DNA of 64,000 nucleotides from Przewalskia tangutica (GCA_029844215.1 CM056729.1:5394001-5458000); one strand, 5' to 3'; numbered from the stretch's first letter, positions 23,301 through 34,283 are shown. Translations and numbers: made by a program. Notes: generated by a model from the sequence alone, not told the origin.

Positions 23301-26300
23301 TAGTACGCTGGTGCTGAACCGAATTACCAGAAAGATAGATGACACTTATATTATCACAATAAACCAAGGTAGCCTTCTCAATAGGACAATGAAGCTCTAA
23401 CAATAGATTACGTAACCAACATGACTCGAAAACCACATTGGCTACCCCTCGATACTCGGCCTCTGCACTTGAACGTGAAAGCGCAGATTGACGTTTGGCA
23501 GACCATGAGACCAAGTTATTACCTAAAAACATGCAATAGCCAGACGTAGACTGTCTGGTGTCGGGACAACAACCCCAATCAGCATCTGTATAGGAGACCA
23601 ATGTAGACGTCGACGAAGGTTACAAATGCAAATCATACTCAAGTGTTCCCTGAATGTACCTAAGAATGCGTTTGAGCGCATTCATATGTTCAACTCTGGG
23701 ATCATGCATAAACAAACACACTTGTTGTACGTCATATGTAATGTCAGGTCGCGTGAACGTCAGATATCGGGCGGCGCCGCAAGTCTACGATAATGGGTCG
23801 ATCCTCATGGGAGAGCTACCGCAAAGACTCAACTAGGTAGTATCCACTAGAGTATAAGTGGACTTACATGATGACATCTCAACCCTCTCAATGATCTCTG
23901 CTGCATACTTTCTCTGTGACAAGAACAATCCATCTGCATGACGAGTGACATCAATCCCCAAAAAGTAACTCAATGGGCCAAGTCCTTCATGGCAAACTCA
24001 GAACCGAGCATTGTCATAATAGACTTGCGCAAAGTATAAGAAGAGGCAGTCAAGATAATATCATCAACATATAACAAAATATAAGCCATGGAAGATCCTC
24101 GACGATACATGAATAATGAATTATCAGACCTGCTGTGACAAAAACCCATAGTCGAAACAAAATCAGCAAACCTCTTATACCAAGCTCGTGGAGACTGCTT
24201 AAGCCCATACAATGACTTCTTCAATAGACAGACGTGATTAGGATATCTAGTATCCCTAAACCCCAAAGGCTGATGCATATACACGGTCTCCTGAAGATCA
24301 CCATGTAGGAAAGCATTTTTCACATCTAGCTGATGAATGAGCCATGATTTTGAAAGAACCAGGCTGAGCACAGTGCAAATGGTAGCCGGCTTGACCACCG
24401 GGCTAAATGTCTCACCACAATCCACACCAACATGCTGAGTCTTACCATCACCTACCAGTCTAGCCTTATGCCTTGCAAATGAACCATCAGAATTTTCCTT
24501 ATGAACAAAAATCCACATAGATCGAATAATATTAACACCAGATGGATAGGGTACCAACTCCCACGTCTTATTATCAATAAGAGCATTATATTATTCAATC
24601 ATGACAATTTTCCAATTAGGGTCATTTAAGGCAGACACATGATTACGAGGTAAGGGAGATTTAAGACATTAGAATTCAAATTAAAATATATTTTAGGTTT
24701 AAAAATACTTCGTTGACTACGAGTGACTGGACCATGACTCTGGCTGGATTGAGTGAATTCTGGAAATTTTCGGAAATAGCTAGAAGTACCGTCGAAGGAG
24801 CCGCGGCGCCAGAAGAGCTGCAGAGCTCTCTGCTATTTTGGCGCCGTGGCGCCTCTGTGTGGTCGCGCTACCGCTCGCAGGAGTTTTAGCCGCTGGCCGA
24901 CGCGCTTTTTCGGACAAATCTGAAAAATGACGGAGAACATAGGGGGAGACATCCTCATCCAAAAAATCATAAGAACTAGGCACTGATTTGTCTATTGTAG
25001 AAAAAGAAAATTGAGTTTCATCAAAGAGAACATGACGACTAATGATGATTCGTTTAGAGGAAAAATTAAAGCATTTATAACCACGGTGATTTGACGGAAA
25101 ACCCAAAAACACACAAGGAGTAGAACGTGCCTGAAGTTTGTTGATCGTAGTGGATGAAAACATTTGATAACATAAGCATCCGAAGACCCTAAGATGAGAA
25201 TATGACGAAGTTTTATTGTATAACACTTTGAGAGGGGATGAATATGTCAAACCTTTAGAGGGAAGAATATTTAGTAGATCGTTAGCCATTTGTAGTGCAT
25301 GATGCCAAAATAATGGAGGAACGGAAGAATGAACCAATAAGGTACGAACAATATTATTAATGGTACGAATTTTTCGCTCGGCTTTCCCATTTTGTGAAGA
25401 CGTATGAGGACAAGAAAAACGAAAATTTATCCCATATTGAGCACATTGTCATACTCTTTGCCATTATCACATTGAATGTTTTTTATTTCCTGTTCAAATT
25501 GCGTTCTTATGATAGCTCTAAACTTTATGAAAATGGAAAAAACTTGAGATTTTTTCGCAATAGGAAACATCCATAAATATTTAGAATAATCATCTAAGAA
25601 TAAAACATAATAACGATGACCCATAGAACTGAGAACAGGAGATGTCCATAAATCACTATGAATAATATCAAATGACATTGATGTATTAGAATTCGACGCT
25701 ACAAATGGTAACTTAATAATCTTTCCCAAAGCACAGGATTGACAAAGTGGAGTACTACGCGTACCCTTACAAGAAATAAACTTATGTCTATCTAAAGAAG
25801 ATAAAATTGACGATCCCGGATGACCTAGACGAGCATGCCACAAGGAAGGAGCAAGAGCTGCAAATGTGGATGACATAGCTTGACGCGAGACACTGAGACT
25901 TGGAGTGATTGGATAAAGATCACCCCTACTGTTGCACCTCATGAGATGACTCCCCGTCTTGAAATCCTTCACAGAAAACCCAAACGGATCAAAATTAATA
26001 GAAACCCAATTATCAGTGGTGAATTTACGGACATATAACAAATTTTTAATCAATTTTGGGGTATGAAGGGTATGTTTCAGGATAAGTGGTGGATGAGGAG
26101 GGGACAAAGTTTTATGACCATAACCCTTAATTGGAACAGATTGACATTACCAACAGTTATACCACGATTAGTGCTCAAATTGGAATAAGCCGAGAGATTA
26201 CCTTGGTCGGATGTCATGTGGGTAGTGGCGCCGGTGTCCATATACCAATTAGGGTCCGGTTGAGTCAAGTCAAGTGTGTACATCGCTGCTTCGATGTCGG

Positions 26301-29300
26301 TCTGAGTGGGGCCTACTGCATGGTGGGCCTGATGAAGCGCAGCCCAGTATACTGGATCATTGCTGCCGCCATACGCTGATCCGAAACACACTCGACATGG
26401 GTAGAAGGTGGGCGCGGCCGCTGCGCGGCGCGGCCGCGGCTTGTAATGTGAGCGAGGATGGGACCCACCGCCATCGTCGAGGGTCCTGTGGGCTCCAGAA
26501 CTGTTGTTGTTGTTGTCGGTTGCCACCGTTGTTGCCGCCACGATTCTTGCCATTATTCTTCTGATTCTGGCCCTTTTTACCACTCCCGTTGTTGTGATTT
26601 TGAGTCACGTTGGCTGGATTAGAAGGAGAAAAATTAGAAGTAGTCATCATGAAGACAGGGTTAGCCCCAATTGCCACTTTCTTAGCCAATCCGGCTTCCT
26701 CCAAAGTAAGCATAGAACGAGCTTGATAAAATTTCGGCAGGGGGTTACTCTGACGAATAACCGAAGCAACATCGCTAAAAGCCTATGACAAGCCTGCAAC
26801 CATCTGAAGAACTATACGACTTTGAGAAACAGGAGAACCCACGTTGCCGAGTTGGTCTGCCAAGTCCTTGAGGCGTTTGCAATAAGAAGAAACGTTTGGA
26901 AAACTCGTCATAGCCACCTGGGAGAATTCCTTTTCAAGGATAAAAATTCGAGAATTACTGTTATCTTGGAATATATCTCGCAATCGATTTCACGTCGCCA
27001 TAGTCGTGGAATTGGTTTCCATAATCGTCTGTAAAAGATCCAAGGAGATAGTGGCATAAATCCACTTAAGAACCTTGACATCAAGCATGATCAATAATTC
27101 TGGATCTGCTTCTTTAGTCGGCACAACCGTCGTAGAAGTACCCTCCTTTAGAGGAGAAGGAGGAATGATGTGGTGGAGGATTTTATGTGCCAAAGCATGA
27201 ATCTTAAATAATTCCGCCTATGTCCCATATTGAATGTTTTCTAGGTCAAGAACGATAGGAAGAACGCTCTTGATATTAGAAACTGTGAGGGCAGGGTGAA
27301 AAATGTTCTTATCAGCCATAGGAAAAAGAACCACAAGATTCGGAGAAGGGAATTTGGAGATATGAAAAGAAGAGAGTCGGTTTTTGGTCAAGAAAGGAAG
27401 AAAAAAATCGAGAATTTGAGGTCAAAATTTTGGACAGGAAGAGAGGAAATTTTGATGAGCGGAAGCAGGGTAAAGAGAACCTAGACTCTTGATATCATGA
27501 AAGAAATAATCTCTTGATTATTCTTATTAATGAAAGACATATATATACAAGTTACAATAAGAGAATCATATTCCTAGTTTACATCTAAAACTCTATTCTA
27601 TACAACTAAGGTAATACTATAATTCTAATTATGGTACAAGACTAAGTCTACCAAATAGGAGAATCCTGGATTCTGGAAATCCGGGTCGGCGCCGCAACGC
27701 TAAAGCCATCTTGTTGGGCACTGTTTCACATAAACATGCAAATAAAGATTTGTTAAGTAATATGATGTGAAATTGTAAAAATTAATCTTCTTCATTGAAA
27801 ATTATGTTGTACGAATAAAATAAAAACGAGTATTTTTTTGTTATATATAGATCGTGGAATCCCCTTGACATAAAAGAAGATTCTAGTGTAGTAAAATAGG
27901 TTCAAAAAGTGTTTTAGGTCATAGGTTTAATTCTAGTGATTTTTTTTAATTGTCCCGCATAATTTCCTAGCTCCACGACTGGATCAAGGATAATTATTCA
28001 GTCTATTCGGGGCCACATTTAATCCAAGTCGAGTCGAGGCAAATCATGATTTTTTTTTTCCGGTGTTTGGTATCTACTTTTGGAGGTCCGATTATTCAGA
28101 TTTACGTCGCGTACAACACATTAAAGGGAAAAGTAATTTCTACTAGGATATATTTTTTCATTCCTATAGCTCAAATCCAAAATCTCTAGTTAATGACTAA
28201 TGAATCTATCTGTCTCAACACGTGTGGTAGCCGTTCATGGTTAGTTGGGCCAACTTGTCACGTTACAGTAGCAGCAGCAACATGTTGAACTTTAGTCAAC
28301 TCTTTGATTGCACTCTAAAGTCTGAAGTCTCATGAAAGCAACTAATCAAATTGTTATACTATATAGTATTACTTTTCTAATTCTAATTAAAAATTCAAGA
28401 TTGCTACCTTAACCTCCTGATTGACCGGTTTTAGAAAGAGTTAAAGATCATTTTCCGTAAAACCAAAAGTTAATAAGCTAATTATATTGTTAGGTGCACA
28501 GATGGATTCAGAATTTGAAATTTATAATTTTCTACAACGACCTCAATTTAATATATAATAGTGACAAGGTTCACAATCAAATATGTATAGATATTTCGTG
28601 GTTTTCTTAATACATATATACAAGATTTCGGTAAAAATTACTAATTGCACGTGAACTCACATATGATCAATAGTAGTAGAAACTTACTCGCATTAGGTGT
28701 TTACACCGAATTAATACATGAGTGTGAACACCAGACACATACAAATTTTTAACCATATTACATTATGTTATGTAAATTGCTTCTAAAATCGTAGTTTCCC
28801 CCCTATAATTGATGATTTCGGAATTATCTTTAATATATTTATCAATGTTTATATAGAGAATTAAGCATCATTCATTAATCCAAGTAGGGAATGTTGAAAA
28901 ATGGGAAAGAAATAGCAGTAAAAAGGCTCTCAGAGACTTCTTCTCAAGGATTGGAAGAATTTGAAAATGAGGTGATTCTTACTGCAAAATTACAACATAT
29001 AAATCTAGTAAAAGTGGTGGGTTTTTGCATTGAAAGAGAAGAAAAGATGTTGATCTACGAATATATGCCTAACAAGAGCTTGGACCACTACATTTACAGT
29101 AAGTCTTCGTTTTACTTCCTTTTTTTTCCCCAAATTGAATCAGTTTATATACACTAATAGCGTAAAAGCTGACTTTTACATTATCATATGTCTACTAACA
29201 ATTTATATCTATATTTTCATCAATTTGATTTTTGTCAATATAGATCAGGTCAGAAGATTACTTCTAAATTGGGAAAAAAGAGTGCAAATAATTGAAGGCA

Positions 29301-31234
29301 TTATTCAAGGGATGCTATACCTCCAAGAATACTCAAGATTAACAATTATTCATAGAGATTTGAAAGCTAGCAATATTCTATTGGACATTCACATGAAACC
29401 AAAGATCTCTGACTTTGGAATGGCAAGAATATTCAAGAAGGATGGAGTTGAAGCAAAAACCAAACGAGTAGCTGGAACACCGTAAGCAAAAACCAAATAT
29501 ATCTTTTTATGACTTGATAGTGTAAAATATTTCTAACACGGGTGACATCTTTATATATTGTATCATATAACCTACTTTATTTTCAAGATTACAATCTCAT
29601 TTTCCATGAATATCATTTTCTATAGAACGTTAACTAAGTGCAAATACTTTTTGATGACTAATAGTGTGACAAATTTCTAACACGGGTGACATCTTTATAT
29701 ATTGTATCATATAACCTACTTTATTTTCAAGATTACAATCTCATTTTCCATGAATATCATTTTCTATAGAACGTTAACTAAGTGCAAATACTTTTTGATG
29801 ACTAATAGTGTGACAAATTTCTAACACGGGTGACATCTTTATATATTGTATCATATAACCTACTTTATTTTCAAGATTACAATCTCATTTTCCATGAATA
29901 TCATTTTCTATAGAACGTTAACTAAGTGCAAATACTTTTTGATGACTAATAGTGTGACAAATTTCTAACACTGAGTGACATTTTTACATAGTGTATTAAC
30001 CTACATGTATTATTTTTAAGATTACAAATTTCATTTAGCATGGAGATTCACCTTGCATGCAATATTTTTCGATGACCTATTAACACATACATTTAATGTG
30101 TAATGAGTTGCAGGGGTTATATTCCACCTGAATATATGAAAGAGGGCATTTATTCAACGAAATCTGACGTTTTCAGTTTTGGAGTACTTCTTCTTCAAAT
30201 CATAAGTGGGAAGAAGAATACATGTCTGCATGGTCCAGATGAAAACTTAAACCTTCTTGAATATGTGAGTTTTGATATCTTCATATATGTTTAATTACAA
30301 GTATATTACTATGATTTAATTTATATACACTGATAAGTGAAATATAAGAAAAAGTTTTAGTATCAACTTTTAAGTTTTAACTTATTTTAGGTGGTGCCTG
30401 CTTTGTATTGCAAATTATAAATATATTAATTATGAACAATATCTTTTAGATGACCGGATAAAAAATAAAGTTACACTGATAATATATAGAATTTAAACCC
30501 ATCTAATTAAGAGTTAACTTATATGCTATAACAAGTAGAAGTTAGTAATGACGAGTTAAAAGTCTTATACGCTCATTAGTGTAAACAATGTGTTACACTA
30601 TCAAGTCATCCAAACGATATCTATGTACTGTCCACGGGTAAGCTTCCTTAAAATATAGGATTTGAAATTTCGAAAATAGAATATGTTACATGCATGCTAT
30701 AACAGATAAAGATGATTTGATTGGTTTGATAGTTATATTTCTTTAAATTTTTCGCAATCAACCTGGAAAATAGAACATGTAGCCTAAAACATATAAAAAT
30801 ACACCATATTGCAAAAATACTTTACATCATTAGTGTATGTATATTAATGAAGAAACATGAACTTTGATTTAACTTCTTTTTTTTTTTACTATGTAAAATT
30901 TAATGATTAAATTTTAATCCAGGCATTTGAGATGTGGAGAGATGGTAAAGGCATGGAGTTTATGGATGAGTCACTTGATGATACAACGTCTTCTTGTAAA
31001 CTATTAAAATGCATGCAAATTGCTCTATTATGTGTTCAAAAAGATCCATTGGATAGGCCTACAATGTTGGAAGTTTCTTCTATGTTAAAAAATATTGAAA
31101 AGTTAGTTATGAATTCTCCAAAGAGGCCTGCATTTTCTGCAAGGGAAGATGAAGAAGTTGTCAATATTCCAAATGGCTCATCACAGGAAATAGACGTTGA
31201 CGATGCAACAATCACACAATTGGTTGCACGCTGA
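19199..31234 (+). CDS. CHRK1: CHRK1-like receptor kinase with inactive GH18 ectodomain
   Basis: Exons: 19199-20357, 21270-21449, 22608-22759, 28888-29098, 29244-29481, 30114-30264 and 30923-31234; all introns are GT-AG and the total is 2403 nt, 800 residues plus stop. Residues 1-25 form a signal peptide, about 27-385 a GH18 (class V chitinase) domain, 412-435 a transmembrane helix followed by RRRK, and about 480-760 a kinase. In GH18 the catalytic motif reads DGLDFYWIWP: the usual Asp is Tyr145 and the catalytic Glu is Ile147, so hydrolysis is not expected; sugar binding is possible. Kinase motifs are intact (GQGGYGPV, Lys509, HRD 604-606, DFG 624-626, PPEY). ATG 19199 is preferred over 19169 because of the TATA position. 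Tobacco CHRK1 has this architecture and also lacks the Glu. Plasma-membrane sensing of a chitin-related or other ligand is inferred. Confidence 0.93.
20405..21130 (+). repeat. Three dispersed repeats in intron 1
   Basis: Copies at about 20405-20500, 20722-20830 and 21005-21115 share AAAATTC(T/C)(C/T)ACAT(C/A) ... GTGATTTGGTCTC(C/T)TTATATG ... CTCATGA(G/A). Between the first two, a second motif (TTACGC ... TTGTTCGCGCTCCA) is also duplicated. They resemble a dispersed Solanaceae repeat; origin unknown. Confidence 0.55.
21270..21449 (+). CDS. CHRK1: CHRK1-like exon 2: transmembrane helix
   Basis: Acceptor CATTGTTAG|AAG, donor TTCCAG|GTAACT. It encodes residues 387-446: a short linker, KKKKFNR, the hydrophobic run from Leu412 to Leu435, and a basic stop-transfer RRRK. 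Confidence 0.92.
21498..21755. mobile_element. Stowaway-like MITE in intron 2
   Basis: The ends are inverted repeats TACTCTCTCAATCC and, read on the opposite strand, TACTCTCTCTGTTTC. TA at each edge fits the Tc1/mariner-type target. The interior is AT-rich and non-coding. Confidence 0.6.
22205..22315. repeat. Imperfect direct repeat in intron 2
   Basis: The segment ATATATAGATTATCCTAGAAT ... ATGAAATCAAAT appears twice, about 62 bp apart (from 22211 and 22273). No function seen. Confidence 0.6.
22608..22759 (+). CDS. CHRK1: CHRK1-like exon 3: juxtamembrane and glycine loop
   Basis: Acceptor GGAAACAG|AGAG, donor TACAAG|GTACAT (phase 0). It encodes residues 447-497, with FTYDEMNEATHNFS followed by the ATP-binding loop ELGQGGYGPVYK. 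The next exon is 6.1 kb away because of the copia element in intron 3. Confidence 0.93.
22911..23158 (-). repeat. copia LTR, left (3' LTR)
   Basis: Shares TTATTCTTATTAAT(A/G)AAAGACATATA, TACAAGTTACAATA and the end CTAAAGCCATCTT..GGGCA with 27498-27720. At about 23116-23137 it carries sequence not present in the partner, where the partner has GGCGCCGC. The left edge is approximate. Confidence 0.8.
23173..23601 (-). pseudogene. copia RNase H domain
   Basis: 142 codons in one frame: SYTDADWGCCPDTRQSTSGYC, SRSSAEAEYR, YCDNISVIYLS, H.RTKHIEMDIHFVRE and DIFTKDLP. All usual copia RNase H landmarks are present. It is separated from the reverse transcriptase by broken sequence at 23602-23969. Confidence 0.9.
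23970..24557 (-). pseudogene. copia reverse transcriptase
   Basis: 195 codons: RHKARLVGDGKTQHVGVDCGETFSPVVK, then QLDVKNAFLHGDL with the first catalytic Asp, SLYGLKQSPRAWYKRF, and the catalytic ILLYVDDIIL. The frame is open but lacks its N-terminal part; the following RT-RNase H connection is broken. Confidence 0.92.
24780..25337 (-). pseudogene. copia integrase C-terminus and linker with GC-rich insert
   Basis: The first part is a standard integrase C-terminus (VPPLFWHHALQMANDLLNILPSKGL ... STPCVFLGFPSNHRGYKC). The last about 40 codons (RRPAAKTPASGS ... LLAPRLLRRYF) are Ala/Arg-rich and are produced by GC-rich sequence with two palindromic blocks (24800-24810 and 24840-24853) around CTGCAG at 24818-24823. 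This insert is foreign to the copia reading frame. Confidence 0.85.
25427..26583 (-). pseudogene. copia protease, GAG-pre-integrase and integrase core
   Basis: Protease motif NWYMDTGATTHMTSDQGN lies in the 26077-26583 frame. The 25427-26107 frame gives WHARLGHPG, CQSCALGK, the integrase Asp in HSDLW and the second in QCDNGKEYDN. The third acidic residue, in an ENGKAERK-like segment, lies just past the stop at about 25390. Two frame changes are needed. Confidence 0.88.
26584..27193 (-). pseudogene. copia gag remnant
   Basis: Three short frames (26990-27193, 26783-26983, 26357-26713) read in order as a UBN2-type copia gag: WIYATISLDLLQTIM, then IFILEKEFSQVAMTSFPNVSSYCKRLKDLADQL, then an Asn/Gln-rich tail (NNGKNRGGNNGGNRQQQQQ). 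No CCHC knuckle is obvious. Confidence 0.75.
27498..27720 (-). repeat. copia LTR, right (5' LTR)
   Basis: TG (27498) to CA (27720), 223 bp. Contains GGTCGGCGCCGC at 27685-27695 where the partner LTR has unrelated sequence. Confidence 0.85.
28888..29098 (+). CDS. CHRK1: CHRK1-like exon 4: kinase N-lobe
   Basis: Acceptor CCAAGTAG|GGA, donor TTACA|GTAAGT (phase 1). Encodes residues 498-567 with KEIAVKRLS (catalytic Lys509), the conserved Glu in EEFENEV, and the hinge MLIYEYMPNKSLD. Confidence 0.94.
29244..29481 (+). CDS. CHRK1: CHRK1-like exon 5: kinase catalytic core
   Basis: Acceptor CAATATAG|ATC, donor ACACC|GTAAGC (phase 2). Encodes residues 568-647 with HRDLKASNILLD and ISDFGMARIF. The Arg before the catalytic Asp makes it an RD kinase. 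Confidence 0.95.
29504..30000 (+). repeat. 144-bp tandem repeat in intron 5
   Basis: Three near-identical 144-bp units (GTGACATCTTTATATATTG starts at 29542, 29686 and 29830), followed by a diverged fourth from 29975. The units include TGACTAATAGTGTGACAAAT. A related fragment (GGTGACTTGATAGTGTAATGAC) lies downstream of the gene at about 31394. Confidence 0.92.
30114..30264 (+). CDS. CHRK1: CHRK1-like exon 6: activation segment end
   Basis: Acceptor GAGTTGCAG|GGG, donor GAATAT|GTGAGT (phase 0). Joined to exon 5 it reads VAGTPGYIPPEYMKEG, then STKSDVFSFGVLLLQIISG. The usual GTYGY is GTPGY here. Confidence 0.94.
30923..31234 (+). CDS. CHRK1: CHRK1-like exon 7: kinase C-lobe and tail
   Basis: Acceptor TTAATCCAG|GCA; ends at TGA 31232-31234. 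Encodes residues 698-800: CVQKDPLDRPTMLEVSSML closes the kinase, followed by an acidic tail (REDEEVVNI ... DVDDATITQLVAR). Confidence 0.94.
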   Translation, partial: AFEMWRDGKGMEFMDESLDDTTSSCKLLKCMQIALLCVQKDPLDRPTMLEVSSMLKNIEKLVMNSPKRPAFSAREDEEVVNIPNGSSQEIDVDDATITQLVAR

Positions 31235-31418
31235 TGTTATTCTTTGCAATGGATTTAACCTTTATACACAAAAAGTGTAAATTGTTTTTTAAACTTTTTT
31301 GGTGTATTTAAATCTACTTAACATGTAATCCATCTTATTTTTTAAGGTACTAATTTCAATTATTTATGGAGCTCTCACCTTGCCGTATTTTTTGGTGACT
31401 TGATAGTGTAATGACTAT

Positions 31419-31613
31419 TACTCCTTTCGTCCCATTTTATGTAAATGTGCTACTGTTTGAAGATCGAGAGTCAAATATTTTTTTCTTTAATTACAATTTT
31501 CTCGAACTATTTTGAATCATCAGCATTGACTTGTAATACTTTTCGCATAGTTTTCTAATATATTTAGACCACATACTCCGAATACCTTCACAAAAATAGA
31601 GACAAATGGAGTA
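31419..31613. mobile_element. Stowaway-like MITE downstream of the receptor
   Basis: TACTCCTTTCGTCCC at the left end, and TACTCCATTTGTCTC when the right end is read on the opposite strand, with TA target edges. About 195 bp, AT-rich. It may lie in the 3' untranslated region or terminator of the receptor gene. Confidence 0.75.
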
Positions 31614-31631
31614 TATATTTTATATTGTTAG

Positions 31632-34266
31632 TGTTACACCTCGTAAGTTTAAGGCGATAGGAACGTCATTAAGGAAGTAAGATTCAGATTGAATATAAAG
31701 AATACTTACATATGCTAATACGGAAAATTAGTGTATAAACGGATGTTACCCCGGAATAGTTTTTTTTAAGTACTATAAATGTGATGACGAGAATTGATCA
31801 TAGTAGTTGAATTTGTTCCAATGAAATTATGAAATAGTATTGTATTTTAAAATCTTGGCATTAAGAATACGAGACCTTATGAAATTCTCGGGAAATTAAA
31901 AAAAGTGGGGTCCAAGGTTTAATTAATTACTTGAGGAGTTATTAAGTAGACAATTAAAAAATTATGGACCAAATTGCAAATAATTTTTCAGATTTCAACT
32001 TAAAACCTTATGAACTCTTCATAATCCCATTTCTAACTCACAACATTTCATTTTAAATTTCTCTCCTCCTTCTCTCTTAAGTTTAGCCAAGAACCACACC
32101 CAAATCCATAACTCAATTGAAGAATGTCTTATCCCTTCTACATAGACTAAGTTGCTATAAATTTTAAAGCAAAAAATTTGCCCAAAAATAGTGAGAAAAC
32201 GAGAACAGTGGCCAGATTTCGCTGGGTTCTGGCCGAGATTTCAAGGCAAAAAATGTGGGTGTTTGGACGAGAATTTGAGAAGGAAAACATGTATAAATGA
32301 TGGGTTAACATTGTGGGATTCATGCATGACGATTTGGAGTGAAGAAGGGAGAAGATTGGTGAAGAAAAATCGATAAAACGGTGGAAAAATTGGACTGGGG
32401 TAGTGGACAAAATCGTGGGGACTGTTTGGGCGATTTGAGGTATAAATTTTTTCTTTCTATGATATAATTGGAATGCATGTGGTTAGAATTAAGGAAATGA
32501 ATTTGTGTTAAGGAAAAATTGGAATTTAGACATTGCATGTGAATAATTTGAATGTTGTAGCCGATGTTAGGACTAATTTTACTAATCTTGGAATTGTCGT
32601 ATTCGATTATTGTTGTGAAGTTCGTCGCTGTTTTGTATGTTGAAATTGGAAGAAAATCTTGACATTTAAGTTATAGTTGTTCATAAGAAATTATTAGAAC
32701 AAGAATTGGACTCTAAGGAATTAAGAAAAGAGTTGATTATTGTTGTGTTGTGGCTAAAGTTGATGGATTGTTTTAAGATTGTTCTAATATGGATTAACAT
32801 GAGAAATAAAGTGTAGTAATCACTTGATTTGTCGTAGTTGTGATATGGCTTAAATATAAAATAGAAGGAATACGTTATGATGACATAAATAGAATATATG
32901 AAATTATTGTGGTTATGTTTTTGAGTTATGACTTGCAGTAGGTATTGCTGGCTTGGTTTGAAAATTATGGATGTACATATAAACAGGGGAAGTGTTGCCC
33001 GAATTTTTATAGAATAAGAGAGTCGTCTTTCAATTTAACTTACGTTAGGAATCATAGAGTTGACAGACATATTGTTATTATTATAGGTCAAGGTGCTAAT
33101 CGAGGCAATTATTAGATTATCGAGTTGATATAGACGACGAGGTATGTGAACTATTCTTTCTTTCTTTTGACATGATTTTTATCAAGTAAACGTACGACGG
33201 ACGTACATGGTTTTTATACAGTCTTATTCCGAATAATATGAGTTATGAGAAGTGCCTTAGATTTTCAGTAAAGAGTTTGGTTTAATAATTTTATTGAGAG
33301 TCGAATTATGAGTTCACACCGAGTACCATAATGGGTCGGGTACGGTATGCATATGATATCACACCGAGTCTCATAATGGGTCGGGTACGGCATGCATATG
33401 ATTTCACACCGAGTCCCATAATGGGCCGGGTACGGTACGTATATGATTTCACACCGAGTCCCATAATGGGCCGGGTACGGTATATATGTGTATATGGTTT
33501 CATTCACACTGAGACCCTCACTGGGGGCCCGGGTACGGTATATATATAAGTTCATGACTCTATTTCTATAAGGCACAATTGATTTTCATTTGTATATGGC
33601 ACAGTTGGATTCTGATTATTACACATGTCTCCTGTTATCTATTGGCCACTTATGATCTTTCTTACAGTATTTCATGTTTTACATACTCAGTACATTATTT
33701 CGCATCGACTCCTTCCTTGGGGCTGCGTCACGCCCGCAGTGATGAGTTCTCGATTTGGTGATTCTCAGGCCTATGACTCCTACTCAGCTGGTTGGAAAGT
33801 TCCTTTGATCCAGAGCTTTGTCATTTTGGTACAGAACCTCTTTTTGGACTTACGTATATATTTAGAGGCATGACGGAGCCCTGTCCCGTCACATGATGTT
33901 ATCCTTCTCATAGAGGTCTGTAGACAGTTGTGGGTTGTACGTACGTAGATTTGTAAATCTGTTTTGGTCAGCTATGTCATTGTACTCTATGTTGGGATGT
34001 TCCCGTATATACGTGATATTATTTGATGGCAGCCTTGTCGGCTTGCTTATTATGTTATGTTGGCTAGTTGTGACTCCTCAAGAGGCAGGTAGAGTCTTGT
34101 GTAAAGGCAATCTTGTAGGCTCGCCTATTCTGGCATATGTTGTCGTTATGGTGTTGTGCTGCCGGATTTCATACTTTACTTAGTATTAGTTGGATTATGT
34201 GTGACAGGTTAGTAGAATGGCGTCATTAGGGCGTTTAGTCGCGGCCCGTTGGGTCGGATCGTGATA
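31632..34266 (+). repeat. Chromovirus 5' LTR
   Basis: 2635 bp, ends GTGATA. Contains about five tandem units of TCACACCGAGTCCCATAATGG (33310-33540); the partner LTR holds four. Confidence 0.92.
33310..33540 (+). repeat. LTR-internal tandem repeats, about 45-55 bp
   Basis: Five units of CACCGAG(T/A)C(C/T)C..AATGGG(T/C)CGGGTACGG followed by TAT(G/A)TATATGATT. The array at 57145-57332 in the other LTR has four, so one unit was gained or lost after insertion. Confidence 0.88.
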
Positions 34267-34270
34267 AAAG

Positions 34271-34283
34271 TGGTATAAGAACA
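34271..34283 (+). promoter_or_regulatory. Primer-binding site of chromovirus
   Basis: TGGTATAAGAACA, close to the TGGTATCAGAGCA complementary to initiator tRNA-Met, four bases after the LTR. Confidence 0.7.

Larger units (their letters stand above)
22911..27720 (-). mobile_element. copia retrotransposon in receptor intron 3, antisense
   Basis: Two LTRs lie at about 22911-23158 and 27498-27720. Immediately inside the right LTR, on the - strand, TGATATCAAGAGTC resembles the tRNA-iMet primer site TGGTATCAGAGC. Gag, protease, integrase, reverse transcriptase and RNase H follow in copia order on the - strand with many frame breaks. It fills most of the 6.1-kb intron between exons 3 and 4 of the CHRK1-like gene. 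I could not identify a clear target duplication. Confidence 0.88.
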
